64,000 nt of DNA from Candidatus Accumulibacter conexus (GTDB lineage: Bacteria > Pseudomonadota > Gammaproteobacteria > Burkholderiales > Rhodocyclaceae). The stretch is from contig JAGFNJ010000016.1 in NCBI GenBank assembly GCA_017592775.1, positions 1 through 64,000 on the forward strand. The letters are read 5' to 3'. A program made the position numbers and the translations under genes. This document shows, piece by piece, positions 53,637 to 62,027 of the stretch (position 1 is the first letter of the stretch; each line of letters begins with the position of its first letter). The notes below the pieces were generated by a model. That model did no database searches. It saw only the letters and a list, made by a program, of their open reading frames with translations, and was not told the origin of the DNA.

Positions 53637-54761
53637 ATGACCGTGCAGAGAAAGATTGCCCTGATCACCGGCGTGACCGGCCAGGATGGCGCCTACCTGG
53701 CCGAACTGCTGTTGGCCAAGGGCTACGAGGTCCATGGCATCAAGCGCCGCAGCTCGCTGTTCAACACCGACCGCATCGACCACCTGTACCAGGATCCGCA
53801 CGAGCAGGACCGCCGCTTCATCCTCCACCATGGTGACCTGACCGACTCGACGAGCCTGATCCGCATCATCCAGCAGGTGCAGCCGGACGAGATCTACAAT
53901 CTCGCGGCGCAGAGCCACGTCGCCGTCAGCTTCGAGGAGCCGGAGTACACCGCCAACGCGGACGGCATCGGCGCGCTGCGCATGCTTGAGGCGATCCGCA
54001 TCCTCGGTCTGGAGAAGAAGACCCGCTTCTACCAGGCGAGCACCTCGGAACTCTACGGCCTCGTTCAGGAAATACCGCAGAAGGAGACGACGCCGTTCTA
54101 CCCGCGCAGTCCGTATGCGGTCGCCAAGCTCTACGCCTACTGGATCACCGTCAACTACCGCGAAGCCTACGGCATCTATGCCTGCAACGGCATCCTCTTC
54201 AATCACGAAAGCCCGGTGCGCGGCGAGACCTTCGTCACGCGCAAGATCACCCGTGCCGTCGCCCGCATCGCACTTGGCCTGCAGGACTGCCTTTACCTCG
54301 GCAACCTGAGTGCCCTGCGCGACTGGGGCCACGCCCGCGACTACGTCGAGATGCAGTGGCTGATGCTGCAGCAGGACCATCCAGAGGATTTCGTCATCGC
54401 CACCGGCGTGCAGTACAGCGTCCGCCAGTTCGTCGAGTTCGCGGCTGCCGAACTCGGGATCGGTGTCCGCTTCGAGGGCGAGGGCGTCGATGAGGTGGGC
54501 ATCGTCAGCCGCGTCGAGGGTACCCGCGCCAAGGTCAAGCCGGGCGACGTCATCGTCCGTGTCGACCCACGCTACTTCCGGCCGACCGAAGTCGAGACGC
54601 TGCTCGGCGATCCCTCGAAGGCGCGCGACAAGCTCGGCTGGACGCCGACCACCAGCGTCCAGGAACTGGTCCGGGAGATGGTTCTTGCCGACTACAGCTC
54701 GGCACGGCGCGACGCGATGGTCAAGCTCGCCGGTTTCCAGACCTTCGACCACCATGAATGA
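53637..54761 (+). CDS. gmd: GDP-mannose 4,6-dehydratase
   Basis: A 374-residue short-chain dehydrogenase-type enzyme that converts GDP-mannose to GDP-4-keto-6-deoxymannose. The NADP site is [12 protein letters not shown] (residues 12-23), the catalytic Thr/Glu/Tyr/Lys set is in 'QASTSELYG' and '[15 protein letters not shown]', and the conserved '[18 protein letters not shown]' binds GDP-sugar. The ATG at 53637 has GAGGAGAAG upstream, which settles the start. It is followed after 12 bases by fcl, and together they make GDP-L-fucose. Confidence 0.96.
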   Translation: MTVQRKIALITGVTGQDGAYLAELLLAKGYEVHGIKRRSSLFNTDRIDHLYQDPHEQDRRFILHHGDLTDSTSLIRIIQQVQPDEIYNLAAQSHVAVSFEEPEYTANADGIGALRMLEAIRILGLEKKTRFYQASTSELYGLVQEIPQKETTPFYPRSPYAVAKLYAYWITVNYREAYGIYACNGILFNHESPVRGETFVTRKITRAVARIALGLQDCLYLGNLSALRDWGHARDYVEMQWLMLQQDHPEDFVIATGVQYSVRQFVEFAAAELGIGVRFEGEGVDEVGIVSRVEGTRAKVKPGDVIVRVDPRYFRPTEVETLLGDPSKARDKLGWTPTTSVQELVREMVLADYSSARRDAMVKLAGFQTFDHHE

Positions 54762-54773
54762 CGGGTGACGACG

Positions 54774-55820
54774 ATGACTGAACCGCGCATCTACGTCGCC
54801 GGCCACCGCGGCATGGTCGGCTCGGCAATCGTCCGCATCCTGCAGGGTCAGGGGCAGTCGCATCTGATCACCCGCAGCCACGCCGAACTCGATCTCACCG
54901 ACCAGGCTGCGGTGCGGCAGTTCTTCGCCAGCGAGAAGCCCGAGCAGGTCTATCTCGCCGCCGCCAGGGTCGGCGGCATCCACGCCAACAACACCTACCC
55001 GGCCGAATTCATCTACCAGAACCTGATGATCGAGGCCAACATCATCCACCAGGCGTGGCGTGCCGGTGTCCGCAAGCTGCTCTTCCTCGGCAGCAGTTGC
55101 ATCTACCCCAGGCTCGCGACGCAGCCGATGGCCGAGGATGCACTGCTCACCGGTACCCTCGAGCCGACCAACGAAGCCTACGCCGTCGCCAAGATCGCCG
55201 GCATCAAGCTCTGCGAGAGCTACAACCGGCAGTACGGTACCGATTACCGCAGCGTCATGCCGACCAACCTCTACGGTCCGGGCGACAACTACGATCTGCA
55301 GAACAGCCACGTCATCCCGGCGATGATCCGCAAGCTGCACCTCGCCAAGCTCGCCGCGGCGCATGACTGGCCGGGAATCGCGCGTGACGAGGCGCGCAAC
55401 GGCACGATCCCCGACGAGCTGCGGCAGCAGTTGCACGGCACCAGCAATGCCGGTCTGGCGCCGTGTCTGACGCTCTGGGGAACCGGCACGCCGAAGCGCG
55501 AGTTCCTCTACGTGGACGACATGGCGGCCGCCAGCGTACACGTGATGAACCTCGACAAGGCGAGCTACGATGCGCACACGCAGCCGATGCTCTCGCACAT
55601 CAACGTCGGCACCGGCGAGGACCTCAGCATCCGGGAACTGGCGGAAGCCGTCGCGCGGGTCGTCGGTTACGGGGGCCTTATCGAGTTCGACGCGAGCAAG
55701 CCGGACGGCACCCCGCGCAAGCTGCTCGACGTTTCCCGCCTGCACGCGCTCGGCTGCCAGGCCCGGGTCGGACTCGAGGAGGGCCTGCGGCAGGCCTATG
55801 CCGATTTCCTGCAGCGCTGA
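54774..55820 (+). CDS. fcl: GDP-L-fucose synthase
   Basis: A 348-residue epimerase-reductase that turns the Gmd product into GDP-L-fucose. The NADP motif [10 protein letters not shown] is near residue 10, the active site Ser in '[10 protein letters not shown]' and Tyr/Lys in '[16 protein letters not shown]'. '[16 protein letters not shown]' is a family signature. It is coupled to gmd (12-base gap). The ATG at 54774 is preferred; a GTG at 54765 is possible. The fucose donor suggests a fucose-containing exopolysaccharide. Confidence 0.95.
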   Translation: MTEPRIYVAGHRGMVGSAIVRILQGQGQSHLITRSHAELDLTDQAAVRQFFASEKPEQVYLAAARVGGIHANNTYPAEFIYQNLMIEANIIHQAWRAGVRKLLFLGSSCIYPRLATQPMAEDALLTGTLEPTNEAYAVAKIAGIKLCESYNRQYGTDYRSVMPTNLYGPGDNYDLQNSHVIPAMIRKLHLAKLAAAHDWPGIARDEARNGTIPDELRQQLHGTSNAGLAPCLTLWGTGTPKREFLYVDDMAAASVHVMNLDKASYDAHTQPMLSHINVGTGEDLSIRELAEAVARVVGYGGLIEFDASKPDGTPRKLLDVSRLHALGCQARVGLEEGLRQAYADFLQR

Positions 55821-55901
55821 GCCAGTGCCTGGCGCCGCGTCCGAGGTTCACTGCTGCGGACCGGCCGGCCATGTGCCGTGGCCGGCAGGGCGTCGCCGCT
55901 G

Positions 55902-57323
55902 ATGCCCGCCGGGCAGCAGCCGATGCCCGTCTGGCGCATCAGCCACCACGGCGCGGTCGACGGCGTCACCGGCTCGTGCCACCAGCTCAGCCTTGCCGAT
56001 GGGCAGTCGCTGCTGATCGATTGTGGTCTCTTCCAGGGTGCCGAAACATCGCGTGAGGGCGCCAGTGCCGAGCGCCTGGCGGTCAACTTTCCAATCGGCC
56101 GGGTGCGCGCCCTCGTCGTCACGCACGTCCATATCGACCATGTCGGACGCCTGCCGCATCTCCTCGCCGCCGGCTATCGCGGGCCGATCCTCTGCAGCGA
56201 GGCGTCGGCGAAGCTGCTGCCACTGGTCCTCGAGGATGCCATCAAGGTCGGCTTCACGCGCGAGCGGGCGCTCGGCGAACGCTTCCTCGAGCAGACCCGC
56301 CGGCAGATCGTCGCCTTGCCCTACAAGGAATGGCAGACCGTCATCGACGGCGAGGTCGTGCTGCGCGTCAAGCTCTCGCCGGCCGGCCACATCCTCGGCT
56401 CGGCCTACGTCGAATGCGAACTGCGGCAGGGCAGCGAACGGCGGCGGATCGTCTTCTCGGGTGATCTCGGCGCGCCGCACACGCCCTTGCTGCCGGCGCC
56501 GCGGTCGCCCTATGCGGCCGACGTCGTCGTCCTCGAGAGCACCTACGGCGACCGCTGCCACGAGAGCCGCCGCGACCGCCGGCAGCGGCTGCAGGCGGTG
56601 TGCGAACACGCCTTCGGCAACAAGGGAGCCTTGCTCATCCCCGCCTTCAGCATCGGCCGCACGCAGGAACTGCTCTACGAACTCGAGGAGATCATCCACC
56701 GCAACCGCCAGCGCGCCGCCGCTCCCGGCGTCCGCTGGGAGGACCTCGACATCATCGTCGATTCCCCACTCGCCGCCGACTTCACCAATGGTTACATGCA
56801 ACTGCGCCAGCACTGGGACGCCGAAGCCCGGCGCAAGCTCGCCGCCGGTCGCCATCCGCTCGACTTCGAGCAACTGACCACCATCGACGACCATGCCACC
56901 CACCTGCGCGCCGTCGAGTACCTGGCCCGAACCGCCCGGCCGGTGATCGTCATTGCCGCCAGCGGCATGTGCAGCGGCGGGCGCATCGTCAACTACCTCA
57001 AGGCGATGCTCGGCGACCCGCGCCACGACATCCTGTTCACCGGCTACCAGGCGGCGGGGACACCGGGCAGGGACATCCAGCGCTACGGGCCGAAAGGCGG
57101 CCACGTCGAACTCGACGGCCAGCGCTACCCGATCCGGGCCGCCGTGCACACCCTGGGAGGCTACTCCGCGCACGCCGACCAGAAGGATCTCCTCAACTTC
57201 ATCGGCCGCATGCGGCGGCCGCCGCGGCAGGTGCGCCTGGTGCATGGCGAAGAGGCCGCCAAGCGGGCGCTGGCGGCGGCGATCAGGGAGCGACATCCCG
57301 GGATCGAGGTGCTGGTACCGTGA
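55902..57323 (+). CDS. Beta-CASP metallo-beta-lactamase family hydrolase
   Basis: A protein of about 473 residues with a metallo-beta-lactamase domain ('THVHIDHVGRLPHLL' metal motif, 'SPAGHILGSAYVE' and 'FSGDLGAPHTPLLP') followed by a beta-CASP domain ('VDSPLAADFTNGY', 'ASGMCSGGRIVNYL', and a late HxGYSAHAD motif). This group includes RNA-processing nucleases; the Accumulibacter-type members near EPS genes are uncharacterised. The start is uncertain between ATGs at 55902 and 55923. It follows fcl by 80 bases in the same direction. Confidence 0.88.
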   Translation: MPAGQQPMPVWRISHHGAVDGVTGSCHQLSLADGQSLLIDCGLFQGAETSREGASAERLAVNFPIGRVRALVVTHVHIDHVGRLPHLLAAGYRGPILCSEASAKLLPLVLEDAIKVGFTRERALGERFLEQTRRQIVALPYKEWQTVIDGEVVLRVKLSPAGHILGSAYVECELRQGSERRRIVFSGDLGAPHTPLLPAPRSPYAADVVVLESTYGDRCHESRRDRRQRLQAVCEHAFGNKGALLIPAFSIGRTQELLYELEEIIHRNRQRAAAPGVRWEDLDIIVDSPLAADFTNGYMQLRQHWDAEARRKLAAGRHPLDFEQLTTIDDHATHLRAVEYLARTARPVIVIAASGMCSGGRIVNYLKAMLGDPRHDILFTGYQAAGTPGRDIQRYGPKGGHVELDGQRYPIRAAVHTLGGYSAHADQKDLLNFIGRMRRPPRQVRLVHGEEAAKRALAAAIRERHPGIEVLVP

Positions 57324-57523
57324 CCGCTCGTGCCGGCGTCGCCATCCCGGCAGGTGGCCCGGGTGGCGGCGCAGGTCATCGGGGCCTGTGGCTGGCCTGA
57401 TCAGCGGCTGCGGGGAAAAACCGGTACCGTCACCGCGTCGTCGGGGTTGTCCGCGGGCGCGGTGGATCTTGTCCAGCCCTCGTGATGGCCTTATGATTCG
57501 CGTTCACCCATTGAACAGCGAAC

Positions 57524-57862
57524 ATGACTCCGGCGGAACAGGCACAGCTGCGCATCCTCAAGATCGTCGACGCCGAGCCGGCCATCAGCCAGCGACAGCT
57601 TGCCGAACGACTCGGGGTCAGCCTCGGCAAGGTCAACTATCTGCTCAGGGCGCTGCTGGACAAGGGCCACATCAAGGCCGGCAATTTCCTGCGCGCCGAG
57701 GACAAGTCGAAGTATGCCTACCTGCTCACGCCGGAAGGCATCAGTGCCAAGCTACACCTCACGCGCAACTACCTGGCGCGCAAGGAGCAGGAGTACCTGA
57801 CCGTGAAGGCCGAGATCGACGCCATGCGCGCCGAACTGGGCGTTCACGAGGAGCGCCGCTGA
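57524..57862 (+). CDS. MarR-family EPS-associated transcriptional regulator
   Basis: A 112-residue winged-helix protein of the group found next to exopolysaccharide loci. The helix-turn-helix is 'ISQRQLAERLGVSLGKVNYLLRALLDKGHIK' (residues 20-50), followed by a wing and a C-terminal helix 'YLTVKAEIDAMRAELG' that may dimerise. The family typically sits in EPS gene clusters with PEP-CTERM systems. Here the gene ends 107 bases before an ops-like element, which suggests the EPS operon it once preceded began there. Confidence 0.88.
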   Translation: MTPAEQAQLRILKIVDAEPAISQRQLAERLGVSLGKVNYLLRALLDKGHIKAGNFLRAEDKSKYAYLLTPEGISAKLHLTRNYLARKEQEYLTVKAEIDAMRAELGVHEERR

Positions 57863-58402
57863 CCCGGTGGCCGGTTGCCGTCCTGGGACGTCGGGACAGG
57901 AGTCGAAGGCGACCGCTCCCGGGCGGGTGAAAGGCGAAACGTGCTGAATGCTCTCGAGCATCCGGGCATGGCGGTAGCGTGCCTGCGGGCTATGGCGCAG
58001 GAAGCTGTCGTCGCCTGCCCCCCCCCAGCACATCCGGGCGATACGAGCGGTTGCCCGTCCGTTGGCGCGCAACCAGGCGCGCACCCGGTTCTTCGGTTCC
58101 CGGCTCGACGACACCGGACACACGCTGGTCGTCGTGGTTGAGCGCGACGCCTGGACATGAACAGGTTTGGCGCCATGTCGACCGGCCGGAGAAGCTAACG
58201 GCCCGGCCCGTCACGTGGCCCATTCGGTATAAGTGCACCGTATTGCTGGGGCATGCAGGCAAGGTTCCCGCGATCAATCCAGGTTCTCCCGTTGCCCCTG
58301 TTCAGGGACGTAGTTCCCATACCGTGTCCCCTGATCGACTTTCGGAATGCCGTGGTTGATGGTGTTCTCAGGAGAATCGAGCATGCTGTCTACTTGTCGC
58401 AG
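57863..58402. other. Intergenic with ops-like element and decayed DNA
   Basis: No gene is recognised in these 540 bases. The strongest signal is the JUMPstart-like element at 57944-57987. A weak, degenerate copy of the accessory promoter module may lie at 58311-58335 (CATACCGTGTCCCC). The open frames present are short and do not resemble known proteins. Confidence 0.5.
57944..57987 (+). promoter_or_regulatory. JUMPstart-like element with ops core, copy 1
   Basis: The ops core GGCGGTAGCGTG is at 57970-57981. A hairpin GAATGC-TCTCGA-GCATCC precedes it, followed by GGGCAT. It reads on the plus strand, as in the ops element bound by RfaH on the paused RNA polymerase. A second copy is at 62642-62683. 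Confidence 0.75.
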
Positions 58403-58837
58403 ATGACAACGACCGAATTGATTGGCTCGGTGCTGCTCCGCCACCCTCATGTCAAGCTGGCGGTACTGTTTGGCTCACTGGCAGCGGGTGCGGGTCGACC
58501 GGACAGCGACCTCGACCTGGCGGTGGCGGATGACAGGCCGTTGAGCGCCGATGCCAGGATGGCGTTGATCGCCGATCTTGCGGAGCATGTAGGCCGGCCG
58601 GTTGATCTGATTGACCTGACTCGCACCGGCGAGCCGCTGCTCGGCCAAATCCTTGCGCATGGGCGCCGCATCCTGGGAAGCGATGAACGCTACGCCGACT
58701 TGTTGCGCCGGCACCTTTTCGATGAGGCGGATTTCGCACCCTATCGCAGCCGCATATTGGCTGAACGGAGGCGGGCATGGATCGGCAGCCAGTCGAGCAG
58801 AAGCTCGAGTCCCTCCGCCGCTGTCTGCTCAGAGTGA
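58403..58837 (+). CDS. mntA: MntA-like nucleotidyltransferase antitoxin
   Basis: A 144-residue minimal nucleotidyltransferase. The active-site motif 'LFGSLAAGAGRPDSDLDLAV' has the GSX10DXD spacing of MntA antitoxins, which AMPylate and silence HepT toxins. 'DLAEHVGRPVDLIDL' is also typical. The start is the ATG at 58403. The 3' end overlaps the HepT-like gene by 61 bases, the usual coupled arrangement. Because the partner is truncated, the pair may be non-functional. Confidence 0.82.
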   Translation: MTTTELIGSVLLRHPHVKLAVLFGSLAAGAGRPDSDLDLAVADDRPLSADARMALIADLAEHVGRPVDLIDLTRTGEPLLGQILAHGRRILGSDERYADLLRRHLFDEADFAPYRSRILAERRRAWIGSQSSRSSSPSAAVCSE

Positions 58838-59034
58838 CGGAAAAATGCCCGCTTGATGCGGCAAGCCTGGTGCGCGATGTTGACGCCCAGGACATCATCA
58901 CGCTGAATCTGACCCGCGCCGTGCAAGTCTCCGTCGATCTGGCGGCCCACCTGATCGCCAGCCGCGACGTCCCCGCGCCAAACACCATGGGGCAAAGCTT
59001 TGAAGCGCTCGCCCTCCGGGTGTACCCGCGATGA
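58777..59034 (+). pseudogene. hepT: HepT-like toxin, C-terminally truncated
   Basis: An 85-residue remnant of a HepT (DUF86) HEPN RNase. It begins as the family does (KLESLRRCLLRVTEKCP... then 'LTRAVQVSVDLAAHLIA'). It stops before the region that holds the catalytic R-x4-6-H-x-Y motif, which would lie near residue 100. Full HepT proteins have about 135-140 residues. The frame ends near the accessory promoter module of the next gene, so a deletion or insertion junction lies there. Confidence 0.75.
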
Positions 59035-59086
59035 AGCAAGAGGACGGCAAGCAGGGGGAGGGCGGCGTCAAGGTGCTCTTCTCTTG

Positions 59087-59114
59087 AGGAAATGCATATA
59101 GTGTCCCCCCTTTT
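59087..59114 (+). promoter_or_regulatory. Accessory promoter module, copy 1
   Basis: GAGGAAATGCATATAGTGTCCCC with TATAGT at 59097-59102 serves as the probable -10 box. It lies 19 bases before the GTG start of the first Rpn gene. It is related to the modules at 60453, 63086 and 63703. Confidence 0.55.
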
Positions 59115-59120
59115 CGCACG

Positions 59121-60128
59121 GTGAACCCGCTCCTCGAACCCGCCGTCGCCAACGACGACTACGACACTCCCTGGAAAGACGCCGTCACGCGCTACTTTCC
59201 CGAGTTCATCGCGTTCTACTTTCCAGACGCGCATCGGCAGATCGACTGGAACCGCGGCTACACCTTCCTTGATCAGGAACTCGCCCAGATCGTCAGAGAT
59301 GCCGAACTCGGCAAGCGGCTTCTCGACAAACTCGTTCAGGTCGCCACCCACGACGGCGGCGAACGCTGGGTGTACGTCCACATCGAAGTGCAAGGTGGCC
59401 CGGAGGGTGACTTCGCCGAACGCCTCTTCACCTACAACTACCGTCTCTACGACAAATACCGGCGCCCCATCGCCAGCCTCGCCGTTCTTGCTGACGACCG
59501 TCCACACTGGAAGCCGCAAACCTATGGATATGAACTCTTCGGTTGCCGGCACTACCTCGAGTTTCCCACGGTAAAGCTGCTCGACTACCAGCCGCAAGCC
59601 CAGTCCCTGCTGGTCGACCCCAACCCTTTCGCCCTGGTTACTGCCGCTCACCTGCTCACCCAGCAAACCAAGGGGGACGACGGGCAAAGGCTTGCTGCAA
59701 AATGGCGGCTGGCCAAACTGCTCTACGAACGCAACTGGGACAAGCAACGCATCATTGACCTGTTCAGCGTCATCGACTGGATGATGCAAGTGCCGAAAGA
59801 CCTGCAGAATCAACTCTGGCAAGACATCGAACAACTGGAGAGGAACCGAGCCATGCCCTACATCACCTCGGTAGAACGTATCGGCATTGAGAAAGGCATG
59901 CAGCAAGGCATGCGGCAAGGCATGCAGCAAGGCATGCAGCAAGGCATGCAGCAAGGCATTCGGCAAGGGGAGTCTGCGCTCCTCGAACGCCAACTCACCC
60001 GCCGCTTCGGCCCGCCCAGCGCGGAGACACTGGCTCGGCTGAACGCCGCCGCCGTTGAAGAACTGGAGCAATGGGCCGAGAACATCCTGGACGCCACGAC
60101 GCTGGAAGAGGTTTTCAAGGAACACTGA
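59121..60128 (+). CDS. Rpn-family nuclease/transposase-like protein (RpnL type)
   Basis: A 335-residue protein of the Rpn family (PD-(D/E)xK nuclease fold). It has 'DTPWKDAVTRYFPEFIAFYFP' at the start, the catalytic D...ExQ pattern in 'FLDQELAQIV' and 'YVHIEVQG', and a C-terminal DUF4351 domain. A tandem 12-bp repeat encodes a GMQQ/GMRQ linker (residues about 259-282). The start is GTG at 59121. Rpn proteins act as antiphage nucleases. An in-frame internal start is listed separately. The right-edge gene at 63759 is a close paralogue. Confidence 0.85.
   Translation: MNPLLEPAVANDDYDTPWKDAVTRYFPEFIAFYFPDAHRQIDWNRGYTFLDQELAQIVRDAELGKRLLDKLVQVATHDGGERWVYVHIEVQGGPEGDFAERLFTYNYRLYDKYRRPIASLAVLADDRPHWKPQTYGYELFGCRHYLEFPTVKLLDYQPQAQSLLVDPNPFALVTAAHLLTQQTKGDDGQRLAAKWRLAKLLYERNWDKQRIIDLFSVIDWMMQVPKDLQNQLWQDIEQLERNRAMPYITSVERIGIEKGMQQGMRQGMQQGMQQGMQQGIRQGESALLERQLTRRFGPPSAETLARLNAAAVEELEQWAENILDATTLEEVFKEH
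59853..60128 (+). CDS. Nested C-terminal product of the Rpn gene (RpnS-like), putative
   Basis: An in-frame ATG at codon 245 of the longer gene. It has GGAGAGGA just upstream (9-base spacing from AGAGG), a better ribosome binding site than the full-length GTG. It would give a 91-residue protein with the repeat linker and DUF4351. In E. coli Rpn systems such intragenic C-terminal products inhibit the full-length nuclease. The inference is by analogy. Confidence 0.5.
   Translation: MPYITSVERIGIEKGMQQGMRQGMQQGMQQGMQQGIRQGESALLERQLTRRFGPPSAETLARLNAAAVEELEQWAENILDATTLEEVFKEH
59895..59966 (+). repeat. Six tandem 12-bp units in the first Rpn gene
   Basis: Units of GGCATGCAGCAA, with variants GGCATGCGGCAA and GGCATTCGGCAA, encode repeated GMQQ/GMRQ. 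The array is a multiple of three, so unit loss or gain keeps the frame and changes linker length. Confidence 0.9.
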
Positions 60129-60504
60129 CCATCTGACGATCTGGACAGGCGGGGCCGGTTCCGGTTGTTGAGCACCCTTGTCTGTCGTAGGGTGCAATAA
60201 GCGGCGTGTACTTCGCCGGTGAAGACCGAGAGCGTGTGCAGTCCTTTCTGGCGAGGGTGACACGGGTCGGCATTGGCGCGCTAGCGAGAACTTGCCTGGT
60301 TTATCTGCTTGTTCGTCCAGGCATGGCGGGATGAACTGGGTTCGCTTGCGCGGGAACGTCAACGGCTTGGCGCGCCGCTCCAATTCTCGACCGCCCCCGC
60401 GACCTCGCGTCATGCCCGAAGTCAGCCGGGGTTGATGGGTGGGTCCTGCGCTGGAAGGTATTTCATCTACTGTCCCTTTGATTGTGCATTGTGGGGAGGT
60501 CGAT
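60129..60504. other. Intergenic between Rpn and DUF29 genes
   Basis: Nothing recognised except the promoter module at 60453-60484. Short frames in this 376-base stretch do not resemble known proteins. Confidence 0.5.
60453..60484 (+). promoter_or_regulatory. Accessory promoter module, copy 2
   Basis: GGAAGGTATTTCATCTACTG followed by TCCCTTTGATT. TCTACT at 60466-60471 is the -10 position. It lies 20 bases ahead of the DUF29 start, and a GGGAGGT ribosome binding site follows. Confidence 0.6.
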
Positions 60505-60942
60505 ATGAGCACCAGGTACGAAACCGATGTCGTGGCATGGGCAAACGAGCAGGCCAGCCTTCTTCGTGCCGGGCGGTTCGAACTGCTCGACCGCGACCAC
60601 CTCGCGGAGGAAATCGAAGACGTGGGCAAGAGCGAGCAGCGCGAACTCGCGAGCCGGATGTCGGTTCTGATGGCTCATCTACTCACGTGGCGATATCAGC
60701 CGGAGCGGCGGGGAGCCAGTTGGGAAAAGATCATCCTCGCGCCGCGCAAGGAGATTGCCTATGGACTGAGTGACGCCCCAAGCCTCACCGCCAAGCTCCA
60801 GGAAGCGCGATGGCTTGAGATGGTGTGGGCCAAGGCTGTTGCTCAGGCGGTTGGGGAAACCGGCCTTGATTGCTTTCCCGACGCCTGTCCGTGGGCGATG
60901 GAAGAAGAAGTCCTCAATGAGGGCTGGTTACCGGACGCCTGA
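60505..60942 (+). CDS. DUF29 family protein
   Basis: A 145-residue DUF29 protein. The family start 'YETDVVAWANEQASLLRAGRFELLDRDHLAEEIEDVGKSEQREL' and 'LMAHLLTWRYQPERRG' are strongly conserved. No catalytic residues are known. Members are common in genomic islands of cyanobacteria and proteobacteria, often near TA genes and transposon remnants. The ATG at 60505 has GGGAGGT five bases upstream. Function is not known. Confidence 0.85.
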   Translation: MSTRYETDVVAWANEQASLLRAGRFELLDRDHLAEEIEDVGKSEQRELASRMSVLMAHLLTWRYQPERRGASWEKIILAPRKEIAYGLSDAPSLTAKLQEARWLEMVWAKAVAQAVGETGLDCFPDACPWAMEEEVLNEGWLPDA

Positions 60943-61028
60943 AGACATTCATCGCGACCAGCCGATCCCCGACGCCGTCACGTCACCAGGCGGACAAAGG
61001 CTTGCGCCGTGCCACATACCCATCGCCC

Positions 61029-62027
61029 ATGGCTACCGACTCGACACCGGATACCGGCTACAAGCTGATCTTCTCGCACGCCGTCGTCGTCGAAGACCTG
61101 CTGCGCGGCTTTGTCGGCGAAGACTGGGTCGAAGATCTCGACTTCTCGACGCTCGAGAAGTCGGGGGGCAGTTACGTCACGGACGACCTTCGTGAACGCG
61201 AAGACGATGTGATCTGGCGGATTCGGCGGCGCGACGGCTGGCTGTACATCTACCTGCTGCTCGAATTCCAGAGTGCCGTCGACCCCTGGATGGCCCTCCG
61301 GATACTCGTCTATACCGGCCTGCTGTATCAGGACCTGATCCGCAAGGGCGAAGTGGGCCGTGGTGAGAAACTGCCGGCGGTTTTCCCGTTGGTCATCTAC
61401 AATGGCCGTGAGCCGTGGGGTGCTGCGCGCGATGTCGGCGAGCTGATCGACGAACTCCCCGGCAGCCTGAAGTGCTATCGACCGATGAACCGCTACTTTC
61501 TGCTCGAAGAAGCGAGCATCGACGAAGCTTGTCTGTCTGACGAGTCGAACACGGTCGGCGGCATCATCCGGATCGAGCAGAGTGGCGCGCCCGCCGACAT
61601 CCGTCGAGCTGTCGCGCGGCTTCATCAGCGGCTGCAGGGTCCGCAGTACGACAGCCTGCGCCGGGCGCTGGTCGTATGGATCAACCGGGTCGTACTTCGC
61701 CGGCTGATGCCCGGCCAGGCGATCGCGGAAGTTAACGAACTACAGGAGATCGACACCATGCTGGCGGAAACGGTAGACAGCTGGGCACGACAGTGGAAAG
61801 AAGACGGGCTGCGCGAAGGTCGCCTCGAAGGTCGCCTCGAAGGTCGCCTCGAAGGTCGCCTCGAAGGCGAGAGCACGTTGCTGCAGAAGCAGTTCGAGCG
61901 CCGTTTCGGGCCGCTACCGGACTGGGTGCACCAACGGCTCTTGGATGCGACGACCGAGCAACTGGAAGCGTGGGCGCTCGACATCCTCGACGCCGCCACG
62001 CTCGAGGATGTGTTCAGGGAAGATTGA
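61029..62027 (+). CDS. Rpn-family nuclease/transposase-like protein, second type
   Basis: A 332-residue Rpn/YhgA-type protein. It has 'YKLIFSHAVVVEDLLRGFV' at the N-terminus, the catalytic-type 'LLLEFQS' (ExQ) around residue 80, 'FPLVIYNG' after it, and a C-terminal DUF4351. It shares only the overall layout with the protein at 59121. Its linker is built from a different repeat (EGRL units). Start chosen at ATG 61029. It is transcribed in the same direction 86 bases after the DUF29 gene. Confidence 0.83.
   Translation: MATDSTPDTGYKLIFSHAVVVEDLLRGFVGEDWVEDLDFSTLEKSGGSYVTDDLREREDDVIWRIRRRDGWLYIYLLLEFQSAVDPWMALRILVYTGLLYQDLIRKGEVGRGEKLPAVFPLVIYNGREPWGAARDVGELIDELPGSLKCYRPMNRYFLLEEASIDEACLSDESNTVGGIIRIEQSGAPADIRRAVARLHQRLQGPQYDSLRRALVVWINRVVLRRLMPGQAIAEVNELQEIDTMLAETVDSWARQWKEDGLREGRLEGRLEGRLEGRLEGESTLLQKQFERRFGPLPDWVHQRLLDATTEQLEAWALDILDAATLEDVFRED
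61758..62027 (+). CDS. Nested C-terminal product of the second Rpn gene (RpnS-like), putative
   Basis: An in-frame ATG at codon 244 with AGGAG nine bases upstream, close to an ideal ribosome binding site. It would yield an 89-residue protein with the EGRL repeat linker and DUF4351. The position is almost the same as the internal start of the other Rpn gene (codon 245), which argues against coincidence. Confidence 0.52.
   Translation: MLAETVDSWARQWKEDGLREGRLEGRLEGRLEGRLEGESTLLQKQFERRFGPLPDWVHQRLLDATTEQLEAWALDILDAATLEDVFRED
61815..61862 (+). repeat. Four tandem 12-bp units in the second Rpn gene
   Basis: Four perfect copies of GAAGGTCGCCTC encode EGRL repeats between the nuclease and DUF4351 parts. 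Copy-number changes would keep the frame. Confidence 0.9.

Noticed and set aside
52809-55745. A 978-codon minus-strand frame opposite the rfaH-gmd-fcl region
   Set aside because: It spans several real plus-strand genes. Its translation has no known domain.
59895-61862. 12-bp repeats as a CRISPR-like array
   Set aside because: The units are directly adjacent with no spacers and lie in a coding frame.
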